Part shown: piece after piece, positions 41,682 through 56,070 of the stretch | Layout of the letters: each line of letters begins with the position of its first letter | Numbering within the stretch: the first letter of the stretch is position 1 | Assembly (NCBI RefSeq): GCF_050908995.1 | Contig: NW_027484956.1 | Coordinates: 24,912 to 88,911, forward strand | DNA: 64,000 nucleotides | DNA from: Andrena cerasifolii | Taxonomy: Eukaryota > Arthropoda > Insecta > Hymenoptera > Andrenidae | Direction of reading: 5' to 3' | Program-made: the position numbers and the translations under genes | The notes under the pieces: model-generated | Database searches by the model: none | Told to the model about the DNA's origin: nothing | The model's input: the letters and a program-made list of their open reading frames with translations, nothing else

Positions 41682-43030
41682 CATCGAAAAACTGATATTG
41701 CAAAACCGATATTGAAAAACCAATATTGAAAAACTTACATCGAAAAACTGATATTGCAAAACCGATATTGAAAAACCGATATTGAATCCGATATTAGAAC
41801 CGATATTGAAAAACCGATATTGAAAAACCAATATTGAAATACTTACATCGAAAAACTGATATTGAAAAACCGATATTGAAAAACCGATATTGAAAAACCA
41901 ATATTGAAAAACTTACATCGAAAAACTGATATTGCAAAACCGATATTGAAAAACCGATATTGAATCCGATATTAGAACCGATATTGAAAAACCAATATTG
42001 AAAAACCAATATTGAAAAACTTACATCGAAAAACTGATATTGCAAAACCGATATTGAAAAACCGATATTGAATCCGATATTAGAACCGATATTGAAAAAC
42101 CGATATTGAAAAACAAATATTGAAAAACTGATATCGAAAAACTGATATTGAAAAACCGATATTGAAAAACCGATATTGAAAAACCAATATTGAAAAACTT
42201 ACATCGAAAAACTGATATTGAAAAACCGATATTGAATCCGATATTAGAACCGATATTGAAAAACCGATATTGAAAAACCAATATTGAAATACTTACATCG
42301 AAAAACTGATATTGAAAAACCGTTATTGAAAAACCGATATTGAAAAAACGATATTGAAAAACCTATATCGAAAAACTGATATTGCAAAGCCGATATTGAG
42401 AAACCGATATTGAATCCGATATTAGAACCGATATTCAAAAACCGATATTGAATCCGATATTAGAACCGATATTCAAAAACCGATATTGAATCCAATATTA
42501 GAACCGATATTCAAAAACCGATATTGAAAAACAAATATTGAAAAACCAATATTGAAAAACTTACATCGAAAAACTGATATTGCAAAACCGATATTGAAAA
42601 ACCGATATTGAAAAACCAATATTGAAAAACTTACATCGAAAAACTGATATTGCAAAACCGATATTGAAAAACCGATATTGAATCCGATATTAGAACCGAT
42701 ATTGAAAAACCGATATTGAAAAACCAATATTGAAAAACTTACATCGAAAAACTGATATTGCAAAACCGATATTGAAAAACCGATATTGAATCCGATATTA
42801 GAACCGATATTGAAAAACCGATATTGAAATACTTACATCGAAAAACTGATATTGAAAAACCGATATTGAAAAACCGATATTGAAAAACCGATATTGAAAA
42901 ACCGATATTGAGAAACCGATATTGAATCCGATATTAGAACCGATATTCAAAAACCGATATTGAAAAACCGATATTGAAAAACCGATTTTGAAAAACCAAT
43001 ATTGAAAAACTTACATCGAAAAACTGATAT
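41682..43030 (+). repeat. Partner of the 21.75-23.1 kb block (offset 19,932)
   Basis: It carries the same marker order as 21.75-23.1 kb, including the doubled anchor cassette at about 42,430-42,519, where one 12-bp unit reads tccaatattag instead of tccgatattag. Just upstream this copy lacks two 14-bp units that the 21.5-21.75 kb copy has, which explains the offset change from 19,960 to 19,932. Confidence 0.7.
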
Positions 43031-44304
43031 TGCAAAACCGATATTGAAAAACCGATATTGAATCCGATATTAGAACCGATATTGAAAAACCGATATTGAA
43101 AAACAAATATTGAAAAACCGATATTGAAAACCCGATATTGAAAAACAAATATTGAAAAACCGATATTGAAAAACCAATATTGAAAAACTTACATCGAAAA
43201 ACTGATATTGAAAAACCGATATTGAAAAACCGATATTGAAAAACCGATATTGAAAAACCGATATTGAAAAACCGATATTGAAAAACCGATATTGAAAAAC
43301 CTATATCGAAAAACTGATATTGCAAAACCGATATTGAGAAACCGATATTGAATCCGATATTAGAACCGATATTCAAAAACCGATATTGAAAAACCAATAT
43401 TGAAATACTTACATCGAAAAACTGATATTGAAAAACCGATATTGAAAAACCATTATTGAAAAACCGATATTGAAAAACTGATATTGCAAAACCGATATTG
43501 AAAAACCGATATTGAAAAACCGATATTGAAAAACCGATTTTGAAAAACCAATATTGAAAAACTTACATCGAAAAACTGATATTGCAAAACCGATATTGAA
43601 AAACCGATATTGAATCCGATATTAGAACCGATATTGAAAAACCGATATTGAAAAACAAATATTGAAAAACCGATATTGAAAACCCGATATTGAAAAACAA
43701 ATATTGAAAAACCGATATTGAAAAACCAATATTGAAAAACTTACATCGAAAAACTGATATTGCAAAACCGATATTGAAAAACCAATATTGAAAAACTTAC
43801 ATCGAAAAACTGATATTGCAAAACCGATATTGAAAAACCGATATTGAATCCGATATTAGAACCGATATTGAAAAACCGATATTGAAAAACCAATATTGAA
43901 AAACTTACATCGAAAAACTGATATTGCAAAACCGATATTGAAAAACCGATATTGAATCCGATATTAGAACCGATATTGAAAAACCGATATTGAAAAACAA
44001 ATATTGAAAAACTGATATCGAAAAACTGATATTGAAAAACCGATATTGAAAAACCGATATTGAAAAACCAATATTGAAAAACTTACATCGAAAAACTGAT
44101 ATTGCAAAACCGATATTGAAAAACCGATATTGAATCCGATATTAGAACCGATATTGAAAAACCGATATTGAAAAACCAATATTGAAATACTTACATCGAA
44201 AAACTGATATTGAAAAACCGATATTGAAAAACCATTATTGAAAAACTTACATCGAAAAACTGATATTGCAAAACCGATATTGAAAAACCGATATTGAATC
44301 CGAT

Positions 44305-44352
44305 ATTAGAACCGATATTGAATCCGATATTAGAACCGATATTGAAAAACCA
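44305..44352 (+). repeat. 12-bp pair doubled in tandem (48 bp)
   Basis: gatattgaatcc and gatattagaacc occur twice in direct succession, with no 14-bp unit between the two pairs. Elsewhere consecutive pairs are separated by at least one 14-bp unit. This is a local duplication of the 24-bp module. Coordinates are good to a few bases. Confidence 0.8.
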
Positions 44353-44684
44353 ATATTGAAAAACTTACATCGAAAAACTTATATTGCAAAACCGATATTG
44401 AAAAACCGTTATTGAATCCGATATTAGAACCGATATTGAAAATACAATATTGAAAAACTTACATCGAAAAACCTATATCGAAAAACTGATATTGCAAAAC
44501 CGATATTGAATCCGATATTAGAACCGATATTGAAAAACCGATATTGAAATACAAATATTGAAAAACTGATATCGAAAAACTGATATTGCAAAACCGATAT
44601 TGAAAAACCGATATTGAAAAACTGATATTGCAAAACCGATATTGAAAAACCGATATTGAAAAACCGATATTGAAAAACCGATTT

Positions 44685-46108
44685 TGAAAAACCAATATTG
44701 AAAAACTTACATCGAAAAACTGATATTGCAAAACCGATATTGAAAAACCGATATTGAATCCGATATTAGAACCGATATTGAAAAACCGATATTGAAAAAC
44801 AAATATTGAAAAACCGATATTGAAAACCCGATATTGAAAAACAAATATTGAAAAACCGATATTGAAAAACCAATATTGAAAAACTTACATCGAAAAACTG
44901 ATATTGCAAAACCGATATTGAAAAACCAATATTGAAAAACTTACATCGAAAAACTGATATTGCAAAACCGATATTGAAAAACCGATATTGAATCCGATAT
45001 TAGAACCGATATTGAAAAACCGATATTGAAAAAACAATATTGAAATACTTACATCGAAAAACTGATATTGAAAAACCGATATTGAAAAACCGATATTGAA
45101 AAACCAATATTGAAAAACCAATATTGAAAAACTTACATCGAAAAACTGATATTGCAAAACCGATATTGAAAAACCGATATTGAATCCGATATTAGAACCG
45201 ATATTCAAAAACCGATATTGAAAAACAAATATTGAAAAACCAATATTGAAAAACTTACATCGAAAAACTGATATTGCAAAACCGATATTGAAAAACCGAT
45301 ATTGAAAAACCAATATTGAAAAACTTACATCGAAAAACTGATATTGCAAAACCGATATTGAAAAACCGATATTGAATCCGATATTAGAACCGATATTGAA
45401 AAACCGATATTGAAAAACCAATATTGAAAAACTTACATCGAAAAACTGATATTGCAAAACCGATATTGAAAAACCGATATTGAATCCGATATTAGAACCG
45501 ATATTGAAAAACCGATATTGAAATACTTACATCGAAAAACTGATATTGAAAAACCGATATTGAAAAACCGATATTGAAAAACCGATATTGAAAAACCGAT
45601 ATTGAGAAACCGATATTGAATCCGATATTAGAACCGATATTCAAAAACCGATATTGAAAAACCGATATTGAAAAACCGATTTTGAAAAACCAATATTGAA
45701 AAACTTACATCGAAAAACTGATATTGCAAAACCGATATTGAAAAACCGATATTGAATCCGATATTAGAACCGATATTGAAAAACCGATATTGAAAAACAA
45801 ATATTGAAAAACCGATATTGAAAACCCGATATTGAAAAACAAATATTGAAAAACCGATATTGAAAAACCAATATTGAAAAACTTACATCGAAAAACTGAT
45901 ATTGAAAAACCGATATTGAAAAACCGATATTGAAAAACCGATATTGAAAAACCGATATTGAAAAACCTATATCGAAAAACTGATATTGCAAAACCGATAT
46001 TGAGAAACCGATATTGAATCCGATATTAGAACCGATATTCAAAAACCGATATTGAAAAACCAATATTGAAATACTTACATCGAAAAACTGATATTGAAAA
46101 ACCGATAT
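44685..46108 (+). repeat. Copy 1 of a 1,424-bp tandem duplication
   Basis: It matches 46,109-47,532 at an offset of 1,424. Both include the unusual gaaaaaacaatattg unit (45,028 and 46,452 region), the ccaatattgaaaaaccaat doublet and a gattttgaaaaacc unit. Sequence identity continues to 46,118/47,542, where accaat and accatt differ. Confidence 0.88.
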
Positions 46109-47532
46109 TGAAAAACCAATATTGAAAAACTTACATCGAAAAACTGATATTGCAAAACCGATATTGAAAAACCGATATTGAATCCGATATTAGAACCGAT
46201 ATTGAAAAACCGATATTGAAAAACAAATATTGAAAAACCGATATTGAAAACCCGATATTGAAAAACAAATATTGAAAAACCGATATTGAAAAACCAATAT
46301 TGAAAAACTTACATCGAAAAACTGATATTGCAAAACCGATATTGAAAAACCAATATTGAAAAACTTACATCGAAAAACTGATATTGCAAAACCGATATTG
46401 AAAAACCGATATTGAATCCGATATTAGAACCGATATTGAAAAACCGATATTGAAAAAACAATATTGAAATACTTACATCGAAAAACTGATATTGAAAAAC
46501 CGATATTGAAAAACCGATATTGAAAAACCAATATTGAAAAACCAATATTGAAAAACTTACATCGAAAAACTGATATTGCAAAACCGATATTGAAAAACCG
46601 ATATTGAATCCGATATTAGAACCGATATTCAAAAACCGATATTGAAAAACAAATATTGAAAAACCAATATTGAAAAACTTACATCGAAAAACTGATATTG
46701 CAAAACCGATATTGAAAAACCGATATTGAAAAACCAATATTGAAAAACTTACATCGAAAAACTGATATTGCAAAACCGATATTGAAAAACCGATATTGAA
46801 TCCGATATTAGAACCGATATTGAAAAACCGATATTGAAAAACCAATATTGAAAAACTTACATCGAAAAACTGATATTGCAAAACCGATATTGAAAAACCG
46901 ATATTGAATCCGATATTAGAACCGATATTGAAAAACCGATATTGAAATACTTACATCGAAAAACTGATATTGAAAAACCGATATTGAAAAACCGATATTG
47001 AAAAACCGATATTGAAAAACCGATATTGAGAAACCGATATTGAATCCGATATTAGAACCGATATTCAAAAACCGATATTGAAAAACCGATATTGAAAAAC
47101 CGATTTTGAAAAACCAATATTGAAAAACTTACATCGAAAAACTGATATTGCAAAACCGATATTGAAAAACCGATATTGAATCCGATATTAGAACCGATAT
47201 TGAAAAACCGATATTGAAAAACAAATATTGAAAAACCGATATTGAAAACCCGATATTGAAAAACAAATATTGAAAAACCGATATTGAAAAACCAATATTG
47301 AAAAACTTACATCGAAAAACTGATATTGAAAAACCGATATTGAAAAACCGATATTGAAAAACCGATATTGAAAAACCGATATTGAAAAACCTATATCGAA
47401 AAACTGATATTGCAAAACCGATATTGAGAAACCGATATTGAATCCGATATTAGAACCGATATTCAAAAACCGATATTGAAAAACCAATATTGAAATACTT
47501 ACATCGAAAAACTGATATTGAAAAACCGATAT
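46109..47532 (+). repeat. Copy 2 of a 1,424-bp tandem duplication
   Basis: Partner of 44,685-46,108, directly adjacent to it. I saw no internal difference in the rows compared. Confidence 0.88.
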
Positions 47533-47805
47533 TGAAAAACCATTATTGAAAAACTTACATCGAAAAACTGATATTGCAAAACCGATATTGAAAAACCGAT
47601 ATTGAATCCGATATTAGAACCGATATTGAAAAACCAATATTGAAAAACTTACATCGAAAAACTTATATTGCAAAACCGATATTGAAAAACCGTTATTGAA
47701 TCCGATATTAGAACCGATATTGAAAATACAATATTGAAAAACTTACATCGAAAAACCTATATCGAAAAACTGATATTGCAAAACCGATATTGAATCCGAT
47801 ATTAG

Positions 47806-49262
47806 AACCGATATTGAAAAACCGATATTGAATCCGATATTAGAACCGATATTGAAAAACCGATATTGAAAAACAAATATTGAAAAACCGATATTGAAAA
47901 CCCGATATTGAAAAACAAATATTGAAAAACCGATATTGAAAAACCAATATTGAAAAACTTACATCGAAAAACTGATATTGCAAAACCGATATTGAAAAAC
48001 CAATATTGAAAAACTTACATCGAAAAACTGATATTGCAAAACCGATATTGAAAAACCGATATTGAATCCGATATTAGAACCGATATTGAAAAACCGATAT
48101 TGAAAAACCAATATTGAAAAACTTACATCGAAAAACTGATATTGCAAAACCGATATTGAAAAACCGATATTGAATCCGATATTAGAACCGATATTGAAAA
48201 ACCGATATTGAAAAACAAATATTGAAAAACTGATATCGAAAAACTGATATTGAAAAACCGATATTGAAAAACCGATATTGAAAAACCAATATTGAATCCG
48301 ATATTAGAACCGATATTGAAAAACCGATATTGAAAAACCAATATTGAAAAACTTACATCGAAAAACTGATATTGCAAAACCGATATTGAAAAACCGATAT
48401 TGAATCCGATATTAGAACCGATATTGAAAAACCGATATTGAAAAACAAATATAGAAAAACCGATATTGAAAACCCGATATTGAAAAACAAATATTGCAAA
48501 ACCGATATTGAAAAACCGATATTGAATCCGATATTAGAACCGATATTGAAAAACCGATATTGAAAAACAAATATTGAAAAACCGATATTGAAAACCCGAT
48601 ATTGAAAAACAAATATTGAAAAACCGATATTGAAAAACCAATATTGAAAAACTTACATCGAAAAACTGATATTGCAAAACCGATATTGAAAAACCAATAT
48701 TGAAAAACTTACATCGAAAAACTGATATTGCAAAACCGATATTGAAAAACCGATATTGAATCCGATATTAGAACCGATATTGAAAAACCGATATTGAAAA
48801 ACCAATATTGAAAAACTTACATCGAAAAACTGATATTGCAAAACCGATATTGAAAAACCGATATTGAATCCGATATTAGAACCGATATTGAAAAACCGAT
48901 ATTGAAAAACAAATATTGAAAAACTGATATCGAAAAACTGATATTGAAAAACCGATATTGAAAAACCGATATTGAAAAACCAATATTGAATCCGATATTA
49001 GAACCGATATTGAAAAACCGATATTGAAAAACCAATATTGAAAAACTTACATCGAAAAACTGATATTGCAAAACCGATATTGAAAAACCGATATTGAATC
49101 CGATATTAGAACCGATATTGAAAAACCGATATTGAAAAACAAATATAGAAAAACCGATATTGAAAACCCGATATTGAAAAACAAATATTGCAAAACCGAT
49201 ATTGAAAAACCGATATTGAATCCGATATTAGAACCGATATTGAAAAACCGATATTGAAAAAC
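47806..49262 (+). repeat. 694-bp tandem duplication
   Basis: Bases 47,806-48,568 match 48,500-49,262. Both carry the rare aaatatagaaaaacc unit (48,447 and 49,141) and an acaaatattgcaaaacc junction found almost nowhere else. The break at the right is acaaat versus accaat (48,569/49,263). Confidence 0.88.
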
Positions 49263-50199
49263 CAATATTGAAAAACTTACATCGAAAAACTGATATTGCA
49301 AAACCGATATTGAAAAACCGATATTGAATCCGATATTAGAACCGATATTGAAAAACCGATATTGAAATACTTACATCGAAAAACTGATATTGAAAAACCG
49401 ATATTGAAAAACCGATATTGAAAAACCGATATTGAAAAACCGATATTGAAAAACCTATATCGAAAAACTGATATTGCAAAACCGATATTGAGAAACCGAT
49501 ATTGAATCCGATATTAGAACCGATATTGAAAAACCGATATTGAAAAACCGATATTGAAAAACCGATATTGAAAAACCGATATTGAAAAACCTATATCGAA
49601 AAACTGATATTGCAAAACCGATATTGAGAAACCGATATTGAATCCGATATTAGAACCGATATTCAAAAACCGATATTGAAAAACCGATATTGAAAAACCG
49701 ATTTTGAAAAACCAATATTGAAAAACTTACATCGAAAAACTGATATTGCAAAACCGATATTGAAAAACCGATATTGAATCCGATATTAGAACCGATATTG
49801 AAAAACCGATATTGAAAAACAAATATTGAAAAACTGATATTGAAAAACCAATATTGAAAAACTTACATCGAAAAACTGATATTGCAAAACCGATATTGAA
49901 AAACCGATATTGAATCCGATATTAGAACCGATATTGAAAAACCGATATTGAAAAACCAATATTGAAATACTTACATCGAAAAACTGATATTGAAAAACCG
50001 ATATTGAAAAACCATTATTGAAAAACTTACATCGAAAAACTGATATTGCAAAACCGATATTGAAAAACCGATATTGAATCCGATATTAGAACCGATATTG
50101 AAAAACCAATATTGAAAAACTTACATCGAAAAACTTATATTGCAAAACCGATATTGAAAAACCGTTATTGAATCCGATATTAGAACCGATATTGAAAAT

Positions 50200-50460
50200 A
50201 CAATATTGAAAAACTTACATCGAAAAACCTATATCGAAAAACTGATATTGCAAAACCGATATTGAATCCGATATTAGAACCGATATTGAAAAACCGATAT
50301 TGAAATAAAAATATTGAAAAACTGATATCGAAAAACTGATATTGCAAAACCGATATTGAAAAACCGATATTGAATCCGATATTAGAACCGATATTGAAAA
50401 ACCGATATTGAAAAACAAATATTGAAAAACCGATATTGAAAACCCGATATTGAAAAACAA
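50200..50460 (+). repeat. Marker segment related to 54.85-55.11 kb
   Basis: Unit order matches at an offset of 4,652. A private difference is gaaataaaaatattg near 50,304, where the other copy reads gaaatacaaatattg. It is one of many dispersed copies of the marker that follows the ccgttattg unit. Confidence 0.6.
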
Positions 50461-52890
50461 ATATTGAAAAACTGATATTGAAAAACCAATATTGAAAAAC
50501 TTACATCGAAAAACTGATATTGCAAAACCGATATTGAAAAACCGATATTGAATCCGATATTAGAACCGATATTGAAAAACCGATATTGAAAAACCAATAT
50601 TGAAATACTTACATCGAAAAACTGATATTGATAAACAAATATTGAAAAACCGATATTGAAAAACCAATATTGAAAAACTTACATCGAAAAACTGATATTG
50701 AAAAACCGATATTGAAAAACCGATATTGAAAAACCGATATTGAAAAACCGATATTGAAAAACCTATATCGAAAAACTGATATTGCAAAACCGATATTGAG
50801 AAACCGATATTGAATCCGATATTAGAACCGATATTCAAAAACCGATATTGAAAAACCGATTTTGAAAAACCAATATTGAAAAACTTACATCGAAAAACTT
50901 ATTTTGCCAAACCGATATTGAAAAACCGATATTGAATCCGATATTAGAACCGATATTGAAAAACCGATATTGAAAAACAAATATTGAAAAACCGATATTG
51001 AAAACCCGATATTGAAAAACAAATATTGAAAAACCGATATTGAAAAACCAATATTGAAAAACTTACATCGAAAAACTGATATTGCAAAACCGATATTGAA
51101 AAACCAATATTGAAAAACTTACATCGAAAAACTGATATTGCAAAACCGATATTGAAAAACCGATATTGAATCCGATATTAGAACCGATATTGAAAAACCG
51201 ATATTGAAAAACAAATATTGAAAAACTGATATTGAAAAACCAATATTGAAAAACTTACATCGAAAAACTGATATTGCAAAACCGATATTGAAAAACCGAT
51301 ATTGAATCCGATATTAGAACCGATATTGAAAAACCGATATTGAAAAACCAATATTGAAATACTTACATCGAAAAACTGATATTGAAAAACCGATATTGAA
51401 AAACCATTATTGAAAAACTTACATCGAAAAACTGATATTGCAAAACCGATATTGAAAAACCGATATTGAATCCGATATTAGAACCGATATTGAAAAACCA
51501 ATATTGAAAAACTTACATCGAAAAACTTATATTGCAAAACCGATATTGAAAAACCGTTATTGAATCCGATATTAGAACCGATATTGAAAATACAATATTG
51601 AAAAACTTACATCGAAAAACCTATATCGAAAAACTGATATTGCAAAACCGATATTGAATCCGATATTAGAACCGATATTGAAAAACCGATATTGAAATAC
51701 AAATACTGAAAAACTGATATCGAAAAACTGATATTGCAAAACCGATATTGAAAAACCGATATTGAAAAACTGATATTGCAAAACCGATATTGAAAAACCG
51801 ATATTGAAAAACCGATATTGAAAAACCGATTTTGAAAAACCAATATTGAAAAACTTACATCGAAAAACTGATATTGCAAAACCGATATTGAAAAACCGAT
51901 ATTGAATCCGATATTAGAACCGATATTGAAAAACCGATATTGAAAAACAAATATTGAAAAACCGATATTGAAAACCCGATATTGAAAAACAAATATTGAA
52001 AAACCGATATTGAAAAACCAATATTGAAAAACTTACATCGAAAAACTGATATTGAAAAACCGATATTGAAAAACCAATATTGAAAAACTTACATCGAAAA
52101 ACTGATATTGCAAAACCGATATTGAAAAACCGATATTGAATCCGATATTAGAACCGATATTGAAAAACCGATATTGAAATACTTACATCGAAAAACTGAT
52201 ATTGAAAAACCGATATTGAAAAACCGATATTGAAAAACCGATATTGAAAAACCGATATTGAAAAACCGATATTGAAAAACCAATATTGAAAAACTTACAT
52301 CGAAAAACTGATATTGCAAAACCGATATTGAAAAACCGATATTGAATCCGATATTAGAACCGATATTGAAAAACCGATATTGAAAAACCAATATTGAATC
52401 CGATATTAGAACCGATATTGAAAAACCGATATTGAATCCGATATTAGAACCGATATTGAAAAACCGATATTGAAAAACCAATATTGAAAAACTTACATCG
52501 AAAAACTGATATTGCAAAACCGATATTGAAAAACCGATATTGAATCCGATATTAGAACCGATATTGAAAAACCGATATTGAAATACTTACATCGAAAAAC
52601 TGATATTGAAAAACCGATATTGAAAAACCGATATTGAAAAACCGATATTGAAAAACCGATATTGAGAAACCGATATTGAATCCGATATTAGAACCGATAT
52701 TCAAAAACCGATATTGAAAAACCGATATTGAAAAACCGATTTTGAAAAACCAATATTGAAAAACTTACATCGAAAAACTGATATTGCAAAACCGATATTG
52801 AAAAACCGATATTGAATCCGATATTAGAACCGATATTGAAAAACCGATATTGAAAAACAAATATTGAAAAACCGATATTGAAAACCCGAT

Positions 52891-54730
52891 ATTGAAAAAC
52901 CGATATTGAAAAACCAATATTGAAAAACTTACATCGAAAAACTGATATTGAAAAACCGATATTGAAAAACCGATATCGAAAAACCGATATTGAAAAACCG
53001 ATATTGAAAAACCGATATTGAAAAACCGATATTGAAAAACCTATATCGAAAAACTGATATTGCAAAACCGATATTGAGAAACCGATATTGAATCCGATAT
53101 TAGAACCGATATTGAAAAACCGATATTGAAAAACCGATATTGAAAAACCGATTTTGAAAAACCAATATTGAAAAACTTACATCGAAAAACTGATATTGCA
53201 AAACCGATATTGAAAAACCGATATTGAATCCGATATTAGAACCGATATTGAAAAACCGATATTGAAAAACAAATATTGAAAAACCGATATTGAAAACCCG
53301 ATATTGAAAAACAAATATTGAAAAACCGATATTGAAAAACCAATATTGAAAAACTTACATCGAAAAACTGATATTGCAAAACCGATATTGAAAAACCAAT
53401 ATTGAAAAACTTACATCGAAAAACTGATATTGCAAAACCGATATTGAAAAACCGATATTGAATCCGATATTAGAACCGATATTGAAAAACAAATATTGAA
53501 AAACTGATATTGAAAAACCAATATTGAAAAACTTACATCGAAAAACTGATATTGCAAAACCGATATTGAAAAACCGATATTGAAAAACCAATATTGAAAT
53601 ACTTACATCGAAAAACTGATATTGAAAAACAAATATTGAAAAACCGATATTGAAAAACCAATATTGAAAAACTTACATCGAAAAACTGATATTGAAAAAC
53701 CGATATTGAAAAACCGATATTGAAAAACCGATTTTGAAAAACCAATATTGAAAAACTTACATCGAAAAACTGATATTGCAAAACCGATATTGAAAAACCG
53801 ATATTGAATCCGATATTAGAACCGATATTGAAAAACCGATATTGAAAAACAAATATTGAAAAACCGATATTGAAAACCCGATATTGAAAAACAAATATTG
53901 AAAAACCGATATTGAAAAACCAATATTGAAAAACTTACATCGAAAAACTGATATTGAAAAACCGATATTGAAAAACCGATATTGAAAAACCGATATTGAA
54001 AAACCGATATTGAAAAACCGATATTGAAAAACCGATATTGAAAAACCTATATCGAAAAACTGATATTGCAAAACCGATATTGAGAAACCGATATTGAATC
54101 CGATATTAGAACCGATATTCAAAAACCGATATTGAAAAACCGATATTGAAAAACCGATTTTGAAAAACCAATATTGAAAAACTTACATCGAAAAACTGAT
54201 ATTGCAAAACCGATATTGAAAAACCGATATTGAATCCGATATTAGAACCGATATTGAAAAACCGATATTGAAAAACAAATATTGAAAAACCGATATTGAA
54301 AACCCGATATTGAAAAACAAATATTGAAAAACCGATATTGAAAAACCAATATTGAAAAACTTACATCGAAAAACTGATATTGCAAAACCGATATTGAAAA
54401 ACCAATATTGAAAAACTTACATCGAAAAACTGATATTGCAAAACCGATATTGAAAAACCGATATTGAATCCGATATTAGAACCGATATTGAAAAACAAAT
54501 ATTGAAAAACTGATATTGAAAAACCAATATTGAAAAATTTACATCGAAAAACTGATATTGCAAAACCGATATTGAAAAACCGATATTGAAAAACCAATAT
54601 TGAAATACTTACATCGAAAAACTGATATTGAAAAACAAATATTGAAAAACCGATATTGAAAAACCAATATTGAAAAACTTACATCGAAAAACTGATATTG
54701 AAAAACCGATATTGAAAAACCGATATTGAA
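52891..54730 (+). repeat. 1,006-bp tandem duplication
   Basis: Bases from about 52,891 to 53,724 match about 53,897 to 54,730 at an offset of 1,006. Differences seen: gatatcg at 52,972-52,978 versus gatattg, attgaaaaacc (53,114 g) versus attcaaaaacc (54,120 c), and one private gaaaaatttacatcg junction at 54,532-54,546. The few differences suggest an older or less homogenised duplication than the 600-bp and 1,424-bp ones. Confidence 0.75.
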
Positions 54731-55004
54731 TCCGATATTAGAACCGATATTGAAAAACCAATATTGAAAAACTTACATCGAAAAACTTATATTGCAAAAC
54801 CGATATTGAAAAACCGTTATTGAATCCGATATTAGAACCGATATTGAAAATACAATATTGAAAAACTTACATCGAAAAACCTATATCGAAAAACTGATAT
54901 TGCAAAACCGATATTGAATCCGATATTAGAACCGATATTGAAAAACCGATATTGAAATACAAATATTGAAAAACTGATATCGAAAAACTGATATTGCAAA
55001 ACCG

Positions 55005-56070
55005 ATATTGAAAAACCGATATTGAATCCGATATTAGAACCGATATTGAAAAACCGATATTGAAAAACAAATATTGAAAAACCGATATTGAAAACCCGAT
55101 ATTGAAAAACAAATATTGAAAAACCGATATTGAAAAACCAATATTGAAAAACTTACATCGAAAAACTGATATTGCAAAACCGATATTGAAAAACCAATAT
55201 TGAAAAACTTACATCGAAAAACTGATATTGCAAAACCGATATTGAAAAACCGATATTGAATCCGATATTAGAACCGATATTGAAAAACCGATATTGAAAA
55301 ACAAATATTGAAAAACTGATATTGAAAAACCAATATTGAAAAACTTACATCGAAAAACTGATATTGCAAAACCGATATTGAAAAACCGATATTGAATCCG
55401 ATATTAGAACCGATATTGAAAAACCGATATTGAAAAACCAATATTGAAATACTTACATCGAAAAACTGATATTGAAAAACAAATATTGAAAAACCGATAT
55501 TGAAAAACCAATATTGAAAAACTTACATCGAAAAACTGATATTGAAAAACCGATATTGAAAAACCGATATTGAAAAACCGATATTGAAAAACCGATATTG
55601 AAAAACCGATATTGAATCCGATATTAGAACCGATATTGAAAAACCGATATTGAAAAACAAATATTGAAAAACCGATATTGAAAACCCGATATTGAAAAAC
55701 AAATATTGAAAAACCGATATTGAAAAACCAATATTGAAAAACTTACATCGAAAAACTGATATTGCAAAACCGATATTGAAAAACCAATATTGAAAAACTT
55801 ACATCGAAAAACTGATATTGCAAAACCGATATTGAAAAACCGATATTGAATCCGATATTAGAACCGATATTGAAAAACCGATATTGAAAAACAAATATTG
55901 AAAAACTGATATTGAAAAACCAATATTGAAAAACTTACATCGAAAAACTGATATTGCAAAACCGATATTGAAAAACCGATATTGAATCCGATATTAGAAC
56001 CGATATTGAAAAACCGATATTGAAAAACCAATATTGAAATACTTACATCGAAAAACTGATATTGAAAAAC
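55005..56070 (+). repeat. 590-bp tandem duplication
   Basis: Bases from about 55,005 to 55,480 match about 55,595 to 56,070 at an offset of 590. The right break is aaatattg (55,481) versus cgatattg (56,071). The left edge is good to roughly one unit. Confidence 0.75.
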
